From Alkalihalobacillus sp. FSL W8-0930 (lineage in GTDB: Bacteria; Bacillota; Bacilli; Bacillales; Bacillaceae_D): a DNA stretch of 64,000 nucleotides. Below the pieces are notes generated by a model. The model did not search any database and had not been told where the DNA came from. It was given only the letters and a program-made list of their open reading frames with translations. A program made the translations under genes and the position numbers. The stretch is from NCBI GenBank assembly GCA_037965595.1, contig CP150183.1, forward strand, positions 3,782,001-3,846,000, read 5' to 3'. Shown in pieces: positions 25,389 through 33,564 of this stretch (positions within the stretch are counted from its first letter, which is position 1; each line of letters begins with the position of its first letter).

Positions 25389-26606
25389 TTATTTCGATCT
25401 ATTAAATGTCACTTCGCCCTTAAACAACGTCATCTCCGGCTTCACACGTCTTGCTACCATTTCTGCTGTGGATTCTGCTGGAACTAGGATCAGATTCGCC
25501 TCTGCTCCCGGTTTTAACCACTCAGTACGACCGTCTTTTTTCTCAATGGCTGCTCGTCGATCCGTAATGTAGTTTAAGCTTTGGGCAAGCTCCCATTCGT
25601 CCGTCCATTTTGAGGATTCGGCAAGGCGGCTGACTCTTTCAATTAAGTCACCGTTTCCGAACGGGGACCATAGGTCAAAGATGTTATCACATCCAACCGC
25701 TACTCTAACGCCGTTTTCTTCTAAAAAAGAAACGGGTGGATACGGTCTGCCGATTGGAACACTTGTGATGATGGTAATACCTGCTTTTTTCAGCCAGTCC
25801 GTTGTGTCTTTTAGTTGGGTTGTCGGGAGGTCTGCGAGTCCGAAAGCGTGACTAATGAACACGTCCTGCTTTAGTTCCGCTTCCAACACGAGCTGCGCCA
25901 TTCTTTTCATTGTAAAAGTCCCGAGGTGATCCGCATCATGAAGGTGCAGATCGATCCCTACTTCATGCTCCTTTGCGAGTGTGACCATGGTCTGCAGAGA
26001 TTTTTCAATGTCACCATCTACGCTTGCTGGATCCACTCCGCCTACATACTTCACCACACCATAGCTGAGTGCTTTTTTCAAAAGTTCAATCGTTTCATCA
26101 ACTAAAAGTCCATGCTGAGGAAAAGCTACGATCTCTACTTCTAATTTTCCTTTATATGTTTCAATCGCTGCCATAACTTCAACCAAATTTTGAAGCCCGA
26201 CCTCCGGATAGATATCCACATGTGTACGAAGATGTGTGACACCACCCTGTACATACGTTTCTAGCAACCGTTCTGCTCGCTCCTGTGTAGTTGTTTCAAG
26301 ATGCGGCAGGATGGTTTTCTCCATTTCAAATCTCTCAAAGATTGAATGTACTTTCTTCACCGGACGCCATTTTTCTCCGAGTAATGTTTTATCGAGGTGG
26401 CAGTGCTTTTCAATGAGTGACGGTAGTAAAAGCTGACCGCCACCTTCTATTATGGGATAAGACTCATCAAGCTTCTGATCCGCGGGTATCACTTCTTCCA
26501 CCCGTCCATCTGCAATCTTCACATGAACTGCTTTTGTGTTTGTTCTCGCATAATGCTTGTCCTCCATATGAAAGCCTGTCTCGATCCGTACATCCTTTAA
26601 CCACAT
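25389..26606 (-). CDS. Amidohydrolase, cytosine-deaminase/AtzC-like (copy 2)
   Basis: 405 residues from the ATG at 26606 (AAGGGGGAG site); the frame extends to a GTG at 26627 without support. Metal-dependent amidohydrolase TIM barrel: EKHCHLDKTLLG (first metal HxH), GIDLHLHDADHLG, SHAFGLADL and a late CDNIFDLWSPFGNG with the catalytic aspartate. HxHLDKT is typical of the CodA/AtzC group that deaminates or dealkylates ring compounds. It is a diverged tandem copy of the next gene upstream (26620-27837). Probably cytoplasmic; substrate unknown. Confidence 0.85.
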   Translation of the reverse strand: MWLKDVRIETGFHMEDKHYARTNTKAVHVKIADGRVEEVIPADQKLDESYPIIEGGGQLLLPSLIEKHCHLDKTLLGEKWRPVKKVHSIFERFEMEKTILPHLETTTQERAERLLETYVQGGVTHLRTHVDIYPEVGLQNLVEVMAAIETYKGKLEVEIVAFPQHGLLVDETIELLKKALSYGVVKYVGGVDPASVDGDIEKSLQTMVTLAKEHEVGIDLHLHDADHLGTFTMKRMAQLVLEAELKQDVFISHAFGLADLPTTQLKDTTDWLKKAGITIITSVPIGRPYPPVSFLEENGVRVAVGCDNIFDLWSPFGNGDLIERVSRLAESSKWTDEWELAQSLNYITDRRAAIEKKDGRTEWLKPGAEANLILVPAESTAEMVARRVKPEMTLFKGEVTFNRSK

Positions 26607-26619
26607 TGTATTCTCCCCC

Positions 26620-27837
26620 TTACTCATTCATTGCGTTCACAGTCATATTCCCCCTGAACCAAACAGCCCTCCGCTTCGCTCGTCTTGCCACAGCTTCAGC
26701 GGTGCAGCTAGCTTCCACTAATACAAAGTCAGCAGGGGAACCAACCTGCGGCCATACACGGTTTCCGTCTTGGTCAAGTGGTGTAATTCCTCCTGTGATA
26801 AAGGCTAGTGCCTGATGGAGTGTATCTTCTTCCTTGTGTCCAAACCGTTCAGCAAATACTGCTGCTTTGTCTAAGCTATCTCCTGTTCCAAACGGGGACC
26901 AGTGATCCGTAATACTATCCGCACCAAATGAAACGGACACGCCCTCTTTATGTAAAAGGGGGATTGGAATGGTTTTCCCAGGTGAAACCGTTGAGGTGAT
27001 ATCGATGTTCTGAGCGCGCAGCATGTGAGCGGCTTCCACCACTTCTGGTGCGCGCAAGTCAGCAAGCGCCAGTCCATGACTGATCGTTACACGTCCTTGA
27101 AGCTTTGCTTCCTCGGTTAATGCAGCTAGTCGCTTCATCGTAAATAATCCTAGATGACCACTGTCGTGAAGATGAAGGTCAATTCCTGCATTTTCATGAA
27201 CAGCAAGCTCCACCATCGTTTGCAGCGACCGTTCAATGTCACCATCAATACTTGCTGGATCAACTCCCCCCACATAGGAGGCACCATTTTTTAACGCTTT
27301 TCTAACAAGTGCTGTGGCATTGTCTCGAAGTAAGCCCTGCTGCGGAAAAGCAACGATCTCAATGTCAGCCATCATTTGATAGGTTTCTTTTGCTGCAAGT
27401 GTCGCCTCAAGCTGATGCAGTCCTTCAACCTGTCCGACATTACAATGCGTACGGATCTTTGTTGTGCCTTTGCGAACGAGTAAATCAATGAGTCCCTCCG
27501 CGCGTTCCTGAGCGACAGGACGAAGCTCTGGGAGTAAGACCTTTTCCTCTTCTAACCGCGTGAGGATTCCCTTTTTCGCTCGCGTCGGTGCCTTCCATGG
27601 TCCTCCGTAAAACGTTTTGTCCAGATGAATATGCATGTCTCTAAATGAAGGCAAGAGCAAGAACCCTTTTGCATCAATTAGTGGCAGATCTTCATTTGGC
27701 GGTTCCTCTTGAAGGGCGACGATAGAGCCTGATTCAATTTTTAGGTAATAAGGTTTGGTCTCAGTACCAACTACCTCATGATCTTCATAGATAAAACCTG
27801 TTTCAAGCGTGACTGGTCCAATCCAATGTGCAGACAT
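26620..27837 (-). CDS. Amidohydrolase, cytosine-deaminase/AtzC-like (copy 1)
   Basis: 405 residues, good GGGGGAG site. Same order of motifs as its neighbour: DMHIHLDKTFYGGPW, GGVDPASIDGDIERSLQTMV, GIDLHLHDSGHLG, SHGLALADL, ADSITDHWSPFGTGD. Both copies retain the metal ligands, so both are probably active. 13 bases separate them, making a two-gene operon. Likely controlled by the divergent LysR regulator. Confidence 0.85.
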   Translation of the reverse strand: MSAHWIGPVTLETGFIYEDHEVVGTETKPYYLKIESGSIVALQEEPPNEDLPLIDAKGFLLLPSFRDMHIHLDKTFYGGPWKAPTRAKKGILTRLEEEKVLLPELRPVAQERAEGLIDLLVRKGTTKIRTHCNVGQVEGLHQLEATLAAKETYQMMADIEIVAFPQQGLLRDNATALVRKALKNGASYVGGVDPASIDGDIERSLQTMVELAVHENAGIDLHLHDSGHLGLFTMKRLAALTEEAKLQGRVTISHGLALADLRAPEVVEAAHMLRAQNIDITSTVSPGKTIPIPLLHKEGVSVSFGADSITDHWSPFGTGDSLDKAAVFAERFGHKEEDTLHQALAFITGGITPLDQDGNRVWPQVGSPADFVLVEASCTAEAVARRAKRRAVWFRGNMTVNAMNE

Positions 27838-27961
27838 ATTCCTTGTCTCCCCCTTACAACTCTTTATATAAATCGTAGCACACGTGTAAGAGATTTCATT
27901 ATACGAATAAAATGGAGTAAAGTAAGGTTTAGCATATATGAAACGGTAAGGGTGATTTTAA

Positions 27962-28825
27962 TTGGACCTTAAGCAATTACGTTACTTTAAAGAGATTGTG
28001 GAGCAAGGAAATATTTCCGCTGCTGCTGAGAAGCTATATATGTCCCAGCCTCCCCTTAGCCAGCAGCTGCGAGCTTTAGAGGAGGAGCTAGAAACACGGT
28101 TATTCGACCGGAATGGTAGAAAGCTTGAACTAACAGAGGCAGGTCGCTCACTTTACCAATACGCAGAAGAAATTTTGCAGCTTACAGAAGAGGCGAAGCA
28201 GCATACGCGGGACGTGGGAGCAGGTCTAAAGGGAACCTTAAGCGTGGGGGTCAATACCTTTTCGTCAAGTGAATTACTAGAGGAGCTTCAGCACTTTCAT
28301 TCGCTCTATCCAAAGGTTCATATGAAGATCCAACAAAATGAATCCGGACACCTGTGTCAGCTTGTAAAGGCCCGCAAACTTGAGCTTGCCCTAATCCGGC
28401 TGCCACTTAATTTAAGTGAATTCGAAGTCTTGCATATAAAAGATGAGCCCTTTTATTTTATGACATCGATCGATTCGCCATTCGGTGATTCAATCACCTG
28501 GAAACAGATCACGGAGCAACCCTTTATGTTGCCAAGTACAGAAGGCCTCGGAGTCTATTCGCTCATACGTGAACGATTAGCTAAAAGAGGCATGAACCAG
28601 CCAGTCGGTGAATGCTCAGACATCCAGCTACTCGGTCAGATGATCGCAAGCAACATGACAAACGCTATTGTGCCAGAGGCCTTTATGAAACAGACTCAAG
28701 ATGCACGATTGAAGGCGTGTAGAATTGAAGATGAAGAGCCATTTCTCTCACCAATCGCTCTGATCTGGTTGAAGGGACATACGCTTTCTAAGCCTGCGGA
28801 AAGATTGGTGGAGGGATTAAAATAA
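27962..28825 (+). CDS. LysR-family transcriptional regulator
   Basis: 287 residues, TTG start after AAGGGTGA. The N-terminal winged helix, residues 1-60 (MDLKQLRYFKEIVEQGNISAAAEKLYMSQPPLSQQLRALEEEL shared by LysR proteins of the CynR/CatR type), is followed by a periplasmic-binding-like effector domain. Divergent from the two amidohydrolases over a 124-bp gap, the usual arrangement for a LysR activator and its target. Confidence 0.93.
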   Translation: MDLKQLRYFKEIVEQGNISAAAEKLYMSQPPLSQQLRALEEELETRLFDRNGRKLELTEAGRSLYQYAEEILQLTEEAKQHTRDVGAGLKGTLSVGVNTFSSSELLEELQHFHSLYPKVHMKIQQNESGHLCQLVKARKLELALIRLPLNLSEFEVLHIKDEPFYFMTSIDSPFGDSITWKQITEQPFMLPSTEGLGVYSLIRERLAKRGMNQPVGECSDIQLLGQMIASNMTNAIVPEAFMKQTQDARLKACRIEDEEPFLSPIALIWLKGHTLSKPAERLVEGLK

Positions 28826-28889
28826 AAGAAACCAAGTCTTCTTTCCTTCGTATACTAGATAACAGAGTTTGGTAAAGGGGCGGTTCTTC

Positions 28890-29405
28890 GTGGATACCTA
28901 TTCACTGATTCGGAAAGGGCATGAATTTCTAGTGCAAGATTCAGATGGGATTGAACTAGCTGATATACGTGTGCTAAAAGCAGATGCATTTGAAAAAGGA
29001 CATGCATTCATCTACACACAACACTCGGATGACCAGTCAATGCATGTAGGAATTAAAAAAGGACGCTTGTTGTTTGCTCAATATGACTATCAGGTACGTG
29101 ATCACTCCTATTCTCTTCAGGATCATAAAGGAAAATCACTGATTTATTACGCTGTTTCAGGAATCGTGGACGGTAAGATGATTTACATAGAGGAAGACTG
29201 GGACGGTGGGTTAGAATTAAAGGTCGATAAAGAAAAGATTGCTAAATTAAACCCATTTCCAGTAAGAAAAGGGGCAGAATTAACGTTTATTAGTGGAAAA
29301 GAACAAGATGTCTATCTTCCTCTCCTCACTCTTTTCTACTTCATGTTTCAGATTTATAAGAAGGAAGTAGCGTTTGTGGAGGATTTGATTGAAGAGGCGT
29401 TGTAG
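28890..29405 (+). CDS. Tubby/LURP-one-like domain protein, unknown function
   Basis: 171 residues from the GTG at 28890 (AAAGGGG, 9-base spacing). Mostly beta strands with paired hairpins (FLVQDSDGIELADIRVLKAD; YSLQDHKGKSLIYYAVSG; MIYIEEDWDGGLELKVD) recalling the tubby C-terminal-like/LURP-one fold, then a hydrophobic C-terminal helix LPLLTLFYFMFQIY. I am not sure of the family. No operon partner is evident; the cupin gene follows after 55 bases. Confidence 0.6.
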   Translation: MDTYSLIRKGHEFLVQDSDGIELADIRVLKADAFEKGHAFIYTQHSDDQSMHVGIKKGRLLFAQYDYQVRDHSYSLQDHKGKSLIYYAVSGIVDGKMIYIEEDWDGGLELKVDKEKIAKLNPFPVRKGAELTFISGKEQDVYLPLLTLFYFMFQIYKKEVAFVEDLIEEAL

Positions 29406-29460
29406 GTGTAAGGAGGGTTTGGTGAAAAGAAAACCAACTTAATAAAGAGGAGGCTTACGT

Positions 29461-29802
29461 ATGAGATCAGAAAAAGTAAATATTAAAGAATGTACAGATA
29501 AGATAGAATCACAGCATGAAAACTTTGTTCTATCAAAAGTAAATGATCATTGTGTGCGGGTTGCTGTATTTGAGGGGACGTACAAATGGCACCATCATCC
29601 TAATTCAGAGGAAAGCTTTTTAGTACTTGAAGGAGAGCTGATCATTGAAATAGAAGGAACATCAGAGCCAGTTATTTTGTATCCAAACGACTTCTACACT
29701 GTTCCTGCGGGGATCGTACATAGAACACGCTCTGAGTGCAGAACGGTAAATATATGCTTTGAAAAAGAAGAAGCGGAAACGATTTTTGTAGGAAAAGATT
29801 AA
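29461..29802 (+). CDS. Cupin-domain protein
   Basis: 113 residues, single cupin barrel. Motif 1 is WHHHPNSEESFLVLEGEL with two histidines and a glutamate as metal ligands (near 41-57) and motif 2 is PNDFYTVPAGIVHRTRS with the third histidine. Small single-domain cupins of this type act as isomerases, dioxygenases or sugar binders; no prediction possible. AGGAGG precedes the ATG. Confidence 0.82.
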   Translation: MRSEKVNIKECTDKIESQHENFVLSKVNDHCVRVAVFEGTYKWHHHPNSEESFLVLEGELIIEIEGTSEPVILYPNDFYTVPAGIVHRTRSECRTVNICFEKEEAETIFVGKD

Positions 29803-29881
29803 AAAGGATATCGTTGTATCGATTTCTATTAATCGTGTACACTGGGTGCTCGATACATACATCTTAGAGGAGTGAAGCATA

Positions 29882-30403
29882 ATTACACATCAAGAAGCAG
29901 ACATTCATGCGTCAGGAACATTGACCTATTCTGAATATAAAGAGTTCGTTAATCATCATACGAAGAAATTTAAAATTTTCTACTATCTATTTGCTTTTCT
30001 AGTAGGTCTTGTTATAGCTCCCCTCACCATCTCCGGAAATGTAGTTCTTGTCTTTATTTACATGTTAATAATAGCATCCCTTGTTCTAGGATTATCAGTT
30101 CTAATTTTAAATGGAATGCTCGCCTTCCGCTCGAAAAGAGAATTCAAGAGTGACAAGCTGATTCAGTCGGAAATAACATATGATGTTTCAACAGAAGGCG
30201 TTCACCAATAAGTTAAAAGGATGAGTAGCTTTTTTGAATGGAGCGACCTTCTTAAGGTTCAAGAGCTTGAGCACATGTTCCTTCTTTACCTCTCAAAAAA
30301 TAAGGCTGTTGTTTTACCTAAACGACATTTTCAAACGTGGGACGACATTAACCTGTTTAGAGACTTCGTAGCAGCTCATGTAGTCTCATCTAAATTAAAA
30401 TGA
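29882..30403 (+). pseudogene. YcxB-like protein gene with in-frame stop and no canonical start
   Basis: The frame encodes a protein with two membrane helices (about FYYLFAFLVGLVI and IYMLIIASLVLGLSVLI) and ends with HMFLLYLSKNKAVVLPKRHF, the pattern of YcxB-like proteins. A TAA at 30209-30211 interrupts it, and the same frame continues at once (VKRMSSFFEWSDLL) to 30403. At the 5' end a good AGAGGAG site is followed by ATA-ATT instead of ATG; the first usable codon is TTG at 29921. Either a nonsense mutation has killed the gene or two fragments are made. Confidence 0.6.
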
Positions 30404-30409
30404 ATGTAT

Positions 30410-30437
30410 AAACGCTTGGACCTAGTCTAAGCGTTTT
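30410..30437 (+). terminator. Terminator after the YcxB-like gene
   Basis: AAACGCTTGGAC pairs with GTCTAAGCGTTT (one mismatch) around CTA, followed by a T run; just before the convergent gene at 30453. Confidence 0.75.
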
Positions 30438-30452
30438 TTCTTATTGTGTTTC

Positions 30453-30833
30453 CTAGTTAATCTTCGCATTAGGTATTCCTACAAATTCAAGGGCTTCATT
30501 CACATCTGTAAATGCTCGAACGTTATCATATGTTCCAGCCGTTTTTGAGATGCGGTTTAACTGCATCTTCAATGCATCGCTTGACGCAATCGTTGCGTTT
30601 TTCTCGACATGTTTAGAAACCGAGCTCATCAATTCCACCCATACAGAGCTTACTTCAGGATTGGCAACAGTTGTTACACTTCGGTTATCATTCAAAAATT
30701 TCTTGATGTGTGGTTTACTAAGTAGACTGCGTACAAGGTCTGCCTGCTCATGTGCTTGAGCGTCTGTCGTTGCCATCTTTAAATAATTAAAGTAAAACAC
30801 GTCACCTTCAATTTTATATTCATAATCTGCCAT
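30453..30833 (-). CDS. STAS/SpoIIAA-like small cytoplasmic protein, unknown function
   Basis: 126 residues with alternating strands and helices: EYKIEGDVFYFNYLKM, KKFLNDNRSVTTV, ATIASSDALKMQLNRISKTAG, VRAFTDVNEALEFVGI. The last part (fR-F-t...EAl-fl) resembles the STAS/SEC14-type SpoIIAA-like fold. Probable singleton with an AAGGGG site. The gap 30834-31068 upstream holds no gene I can support. Confidence 0.6.
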   Translation of the reverse strand: MADYEYKIEGDVFYFNYLKMATTDAQAHEQADLVRSLLSKPHIKKFLNDNRSVTTVANPEVSSVWVELMSSVSKHVEKNATIASSDALKMQLNRISKTAGTYDNVRAFTDVNEALEFVGIPNAKIN

Positions 30834-31068
30834 GGTTTATTCCCCTTGTTAATCTTCTTTAAATATGTGAACCACGTGTGCCAGATCTTTTTCGCATCAC
30901 TTCTACTACGATTGTACCATTTTATGAGTTTTTTCGACATAATCTGCACGGCAATTATAATGTATAAAAAGTAAACCGATCTTAAGAACAATCAGCTTTA
31001 AAGAGAAACGAGTATAGATAATCTTCAACAGTTTACACTTACCTACTATTTTATAGCAGTAAAACAAA

Positions 31069-31103
31069 AAAGCCTAATGATTCTATGTTAGAATCATTAG
31101 GCT
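31069..31103 (-). terminator. Terminator of the SDR gene at 31123
   Basis: Perfect 15-bp stem AGCCTAATGATTCTA/TAGAATCATTAGGCT with TGT loop; on the minus strand six T residues follow. Confidence 0.85.
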
Positions 31104-31122
31104 CTTACGTATGTTGTATGCA

Positions 31123-31860
31123 CTACTGTGCTGTGTATCCACCATCAACAATTAGGCTATTACCTGTCATATAAGATGAATCGTCAGACGCTAGGAATAG
31201 AACGGCTTTTGCCATTTCCTCTGCTTGTCCAAGACGCTTCATTGGTGTCATTTGTGAAAGTGTTTGCTTGTCACCCTCAGGAATGATTGGTGTATCAATG
31301 AATCCTGGGCATAGTGCGTTTACACGGATATTTTTGTCTGCATACTCAAGAGCAAGAGAACGAGTTAGGTTTACTACTCCACCTTTTGCAGCGTTGTAAG
31401 CAGCTGATCCAGGAGATCCGACCCAGCCGTACATAGACGCTGTGTTGACGATTGTACCGCCACCTTGTTTAAGCATTTCACGAAGCGATTCGCGAGCTAC
31501 AAGGAAAACTCCATCTAAATCAACGTTTACTGTGTTACGCCATTCAGAGTATTCTAGATCATGTGAAGGATGTACGCGCCCAATTCCAGCGTTATTGAAC
31601 ACAACGTCAACTTTACCAAACGCATCAACCGTTTGTTTAAAGACGTTTGCTACCTCTTCTTCGCTTGTGATGTTTGCTTTTATAAATAGAGCTTCTGCAT
31701 TCTGAGATTTTAATTCTTCTTCAAATGCTTTACCCTTTTCTTCATTTAAATCAACAAGAACCACTTTGGCTCCTTCTGAAACGAATAACTTCGCCGTCGC
31801 AGCGCCAATTCCAGATGCACCGCCGGTAATCACTGCTACTTTATCTTGTAATTTTCCCAT
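31123..31860 (-). CDS. Short-chain dehydrogenase/reductase, glucose-1-dehydrogenase-like
   Basis: 245 residues. Classical NAD-type SDR: TGGASGIGAAT near 12, VLVDLN with the coenzyme-selecting aspartate near 37, NNAGIGR near 89, NTASMYGW near 140, YNAAKGG near 153, TGNSLIVDGG at the end. Substrate unknown; length and motifs match the cyclopentanol/glucose dehydrogenase type. Divergent from a TetR regulator with a palindromic operator between, so likely induced by its substrate. Confidence 0.88.
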   Translation of the reverse strand: MGKLQDKVAVITGGASGIGAATAKLFVSEGAKVVLVDLNEEKGKAFEEELKSQNAEALFIKANITSEEEVANVFKQTVDAFGKVDVVFNNAGIGRVHPSHDLEYSEWRNTVNVDLDGVFLVARESLREMLKQGGGTIVNTASMYGWVGSPGSAAYNAAKGGVVNLTRSLALEYADKNIRVNALCPGFIDTPIIPEGDKQTLSQMTPMKRLGQAEEMAKAVLFLASDDSSYMTGNSLIVDGGYTAQ

Positions 31861-31995
31861 CGTAATGCCCCCCTAGGCCAAATCTTTATCTACATAAAAT
31901 AGACATGTATAATACATAGTATCGATTATAAATGTCTCATTTATGTAACTAAATTGTACTACTTTGTTCACAATAGACAATCAGTAGCTTTTCTC

Positions 31996-32020
31996 CAAAT
32001 GTCTAGTAGGTAGACATTTG
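31996..32020. promoter_or_regulatory. TetR-type operator
   Basis: Perfect inverted repeat CAAATGTCTA (31996-32005) and TAGACATTTG (32011-32020) with a 5-base centre, 38 bases before the tetR ATG. The half TGTCTA also occurs at 32031 (GTGTCTAGA) and, reversed, in AATAGACATG in front of the divergent SDR, so the regulator probably controls both genes. Confidence 0.65.
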
Positions 32021-32057
32021 AATGAGAAGTGTCTAGATTGAAGGAGATTTTTTTACG

Positions 32058-32660
32058 ATGGATCTTGAACAGGCAAGTCAACGACAAAATCGAACAAAAA
32101 CACATTTCAGACAGGCTTTAATTGAACTAATTAAAGAAATAGGCTATCAGCACGTAACGGTTAAACACATTGTTGACCGAGCAGCCTATAACCGCAGTAC
32201 GTTTTATATTCATTACAAGGATAAACTTGACCTAGCTGAGGACACGCTTAATACCGTACTCCGGGGGCTTGAGCAATCGGTCGGAGCTTCCTATGTACCA
32301 GGACAAAAAGTACACACAACTCATTTAAAGAATTCATCCTTTGATATTGTTTCCTACATCTATTCGAATCGGGACTTCTTCTCTTTAATAAAATACGAGG
32401 ATACGTTACCTGGACTACATACTTGCTTCCCGCAGACTATCTTAAAGATCTACCGAGAGCAATTTGAATTTGAAACCTTTCATCATGCTCCTGTAAATAT
32501 GGATTATTTTAAAAAGTATACGGCCTATGGATTTTATGGTCTGCTAAAGTATTGGATTCGAGATGACTTTAAAGAAGACCAAGAGACATTCATTCATGAA
32601 GTGATTGAGCTGACGAAGACACATATGCATTCTGTGAAGTATGTGGGTATGAATGAATAA
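32058..32660 (+). CDS. TetR/AcrR-family transcriptional regulator
   Basis: 200 residues. N-terminal helix-turn-helix, residues 10-57 (LIELIKEIGYQHVTVKHIVDRAAYNRSTFYIHYKDK), then an all-helical ligand domain ending FYGLLKYWIRDDF, like the DhaS-type TetR_C proteins. It probably represses itself and the divergent SDR through the palindrome at 31996. AAGGAG site before the ATG. Confidence 0.92.
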   Translation: MDLEQASQRQNRTKTHFRQALIELIKEIGYQHVTVKHIVDRAAYNRSTFYIHYKDKLDLAEDTLNTVLRGLEQSVGASYVPGQKVHTTHLKNSSFDIVSYIYSNRDFFSLIKYEDTLPGLHTCFPQTILKIYREQFEFETFHHAPVNMDYFKKYTAYGFYGLLKYWIRDDFKEDQETFIHEVIELTKTHMHSVKYVGMNE

Positions 32661-32661
32661 A

Positions 32662-32697
32662 AAGAAGAGAGATTGCGTCTAAGCGCCCTCTCTTCTT
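32662..32697. terminator. Bidirectional terminator
   Basis: AAGAAGAGAG pairs with CTCTCTTCTT around a 16-base loop, between the tetR gene and the convergent isomerase gene. Confidence 0.65.
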
Positions 32698-32703
32698 AAT
32701 TGT

Positions 32704-33564
32704 TTAAAACAGATGACCATACCCTAACGTTCTTACATGCTCTCCAGAGATCCTCAAGCACTCAAACGGATCTCTTCCATACGTGTCATCCTGTTCGATG
32801 AAGAAGTGCTCGACACCCGCTTCAAGACCAGCTTCAATGATTGCTTTTAAATCCAAATTTCCTTCACCAAGCTCAGCGAATTCAATCAGGTTGGTAAAAC
32901 GACCGAAGAACGCCTTCATATCCTTTAACGCCTCTTCGCTCGCATCGATCTGTCCAATGCGATAATCTTTTAAATGAAGAAGAGCTACTCTACCCTGATA
33001 TTGTTTGATCATCTTAATTGGATCCTCGCCTGCTCGTTGAATCCAGTGGACATCAAGTTCAAATCCTAACGTCTTTGTATTGTTTTTCATTAAATCGAGT
33101 AGATACTCGCCGTTATACTTTTGGAACTCGATATGATGCGTATGGTAATAAAGCTGAATGCCCTCATCAGCTAGTCGTTCGGCTAATGCCTCAGCGCGAT
33201 CAATAAACGCCATAATTTTCTCTTTATCTCCCATGATATGCACCGGTAGCATGCCAATTCGGAGATAGGTGCAGTCGAGCTCCCTACAATCACCGACAAT
33301 TTTATCAAAATCATCTGTAAGGTTCTCCATTTGAACCCCGGTAGCCATTGGTTCAACAGGGGCAGAGAGTGCCGAGATCTTAATTGAAAAGTCCGCACTG
33401 CCTCTTTTAAGCTCAGCCACGTTTTCTGTTGTCATCAGAATCTGTGAAACTTCCACTGAGCTGTACCCTAGATTCTTCAACTCTTTAAGCGTTTCATAAA
33501 CTCCGATCTCCTCTGCCTTTTGCTTTAGCATCATCATTTGTACGCCGATTCTCGGTTGTGTCAT
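32704..33564 (-). CDS. Sugar phosphate isomerase/epimerase (AP-endonuclease-2 TIM barrel)
   Basis: 286 residues, IolE/IolI-like TIM barrel. Metal ligands are visible in YYHTHHIEFQ (near 152), GFELDVHWIQRAG (near 186), LLHLKDYRIG (near 210) and EFAELGEGNLD (near 238). Enzymes of this family isomerise, epimerise or cleave keto-sugars and keto-glycosides. Third gene of an operon with two Gfo/Idh/MocA dehydrogenases; it overlaps the preceding gene by 4 bases. Confidence 0.85.
   Translation of the reverse strand: MTQPRIGVQMMMLKQKAEEIGVYETLKELKNLGYSSVEVSQILMTTENVAELKRGSADFSIKISALSAPVEPMATGVQMENLTDDFDKIVGDCRELDCTYLRIGMLPVHIMGDKEKIMAFIDRAEALAERLADEGIQLYYHTHHIEFQKYNGEYLLDLMKNNTKTLGFELDVHWIQRAGEDPIKMIKQYQGRVALLHLKDYRIGQIDASEEALKDMKAFFGRFTNLIEFAELGEGNLDLKAIIEAGLEAGVEHFFIEQDDTYGRDPFECLRISGEHVRTLGYGHLF

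Noticed and set aside
30779-30991. 70-codon minus-strand frame
   Set aside because: It overlaps the start region of the better supported gene at 30453-30833 and lacks a site or family resemblance.
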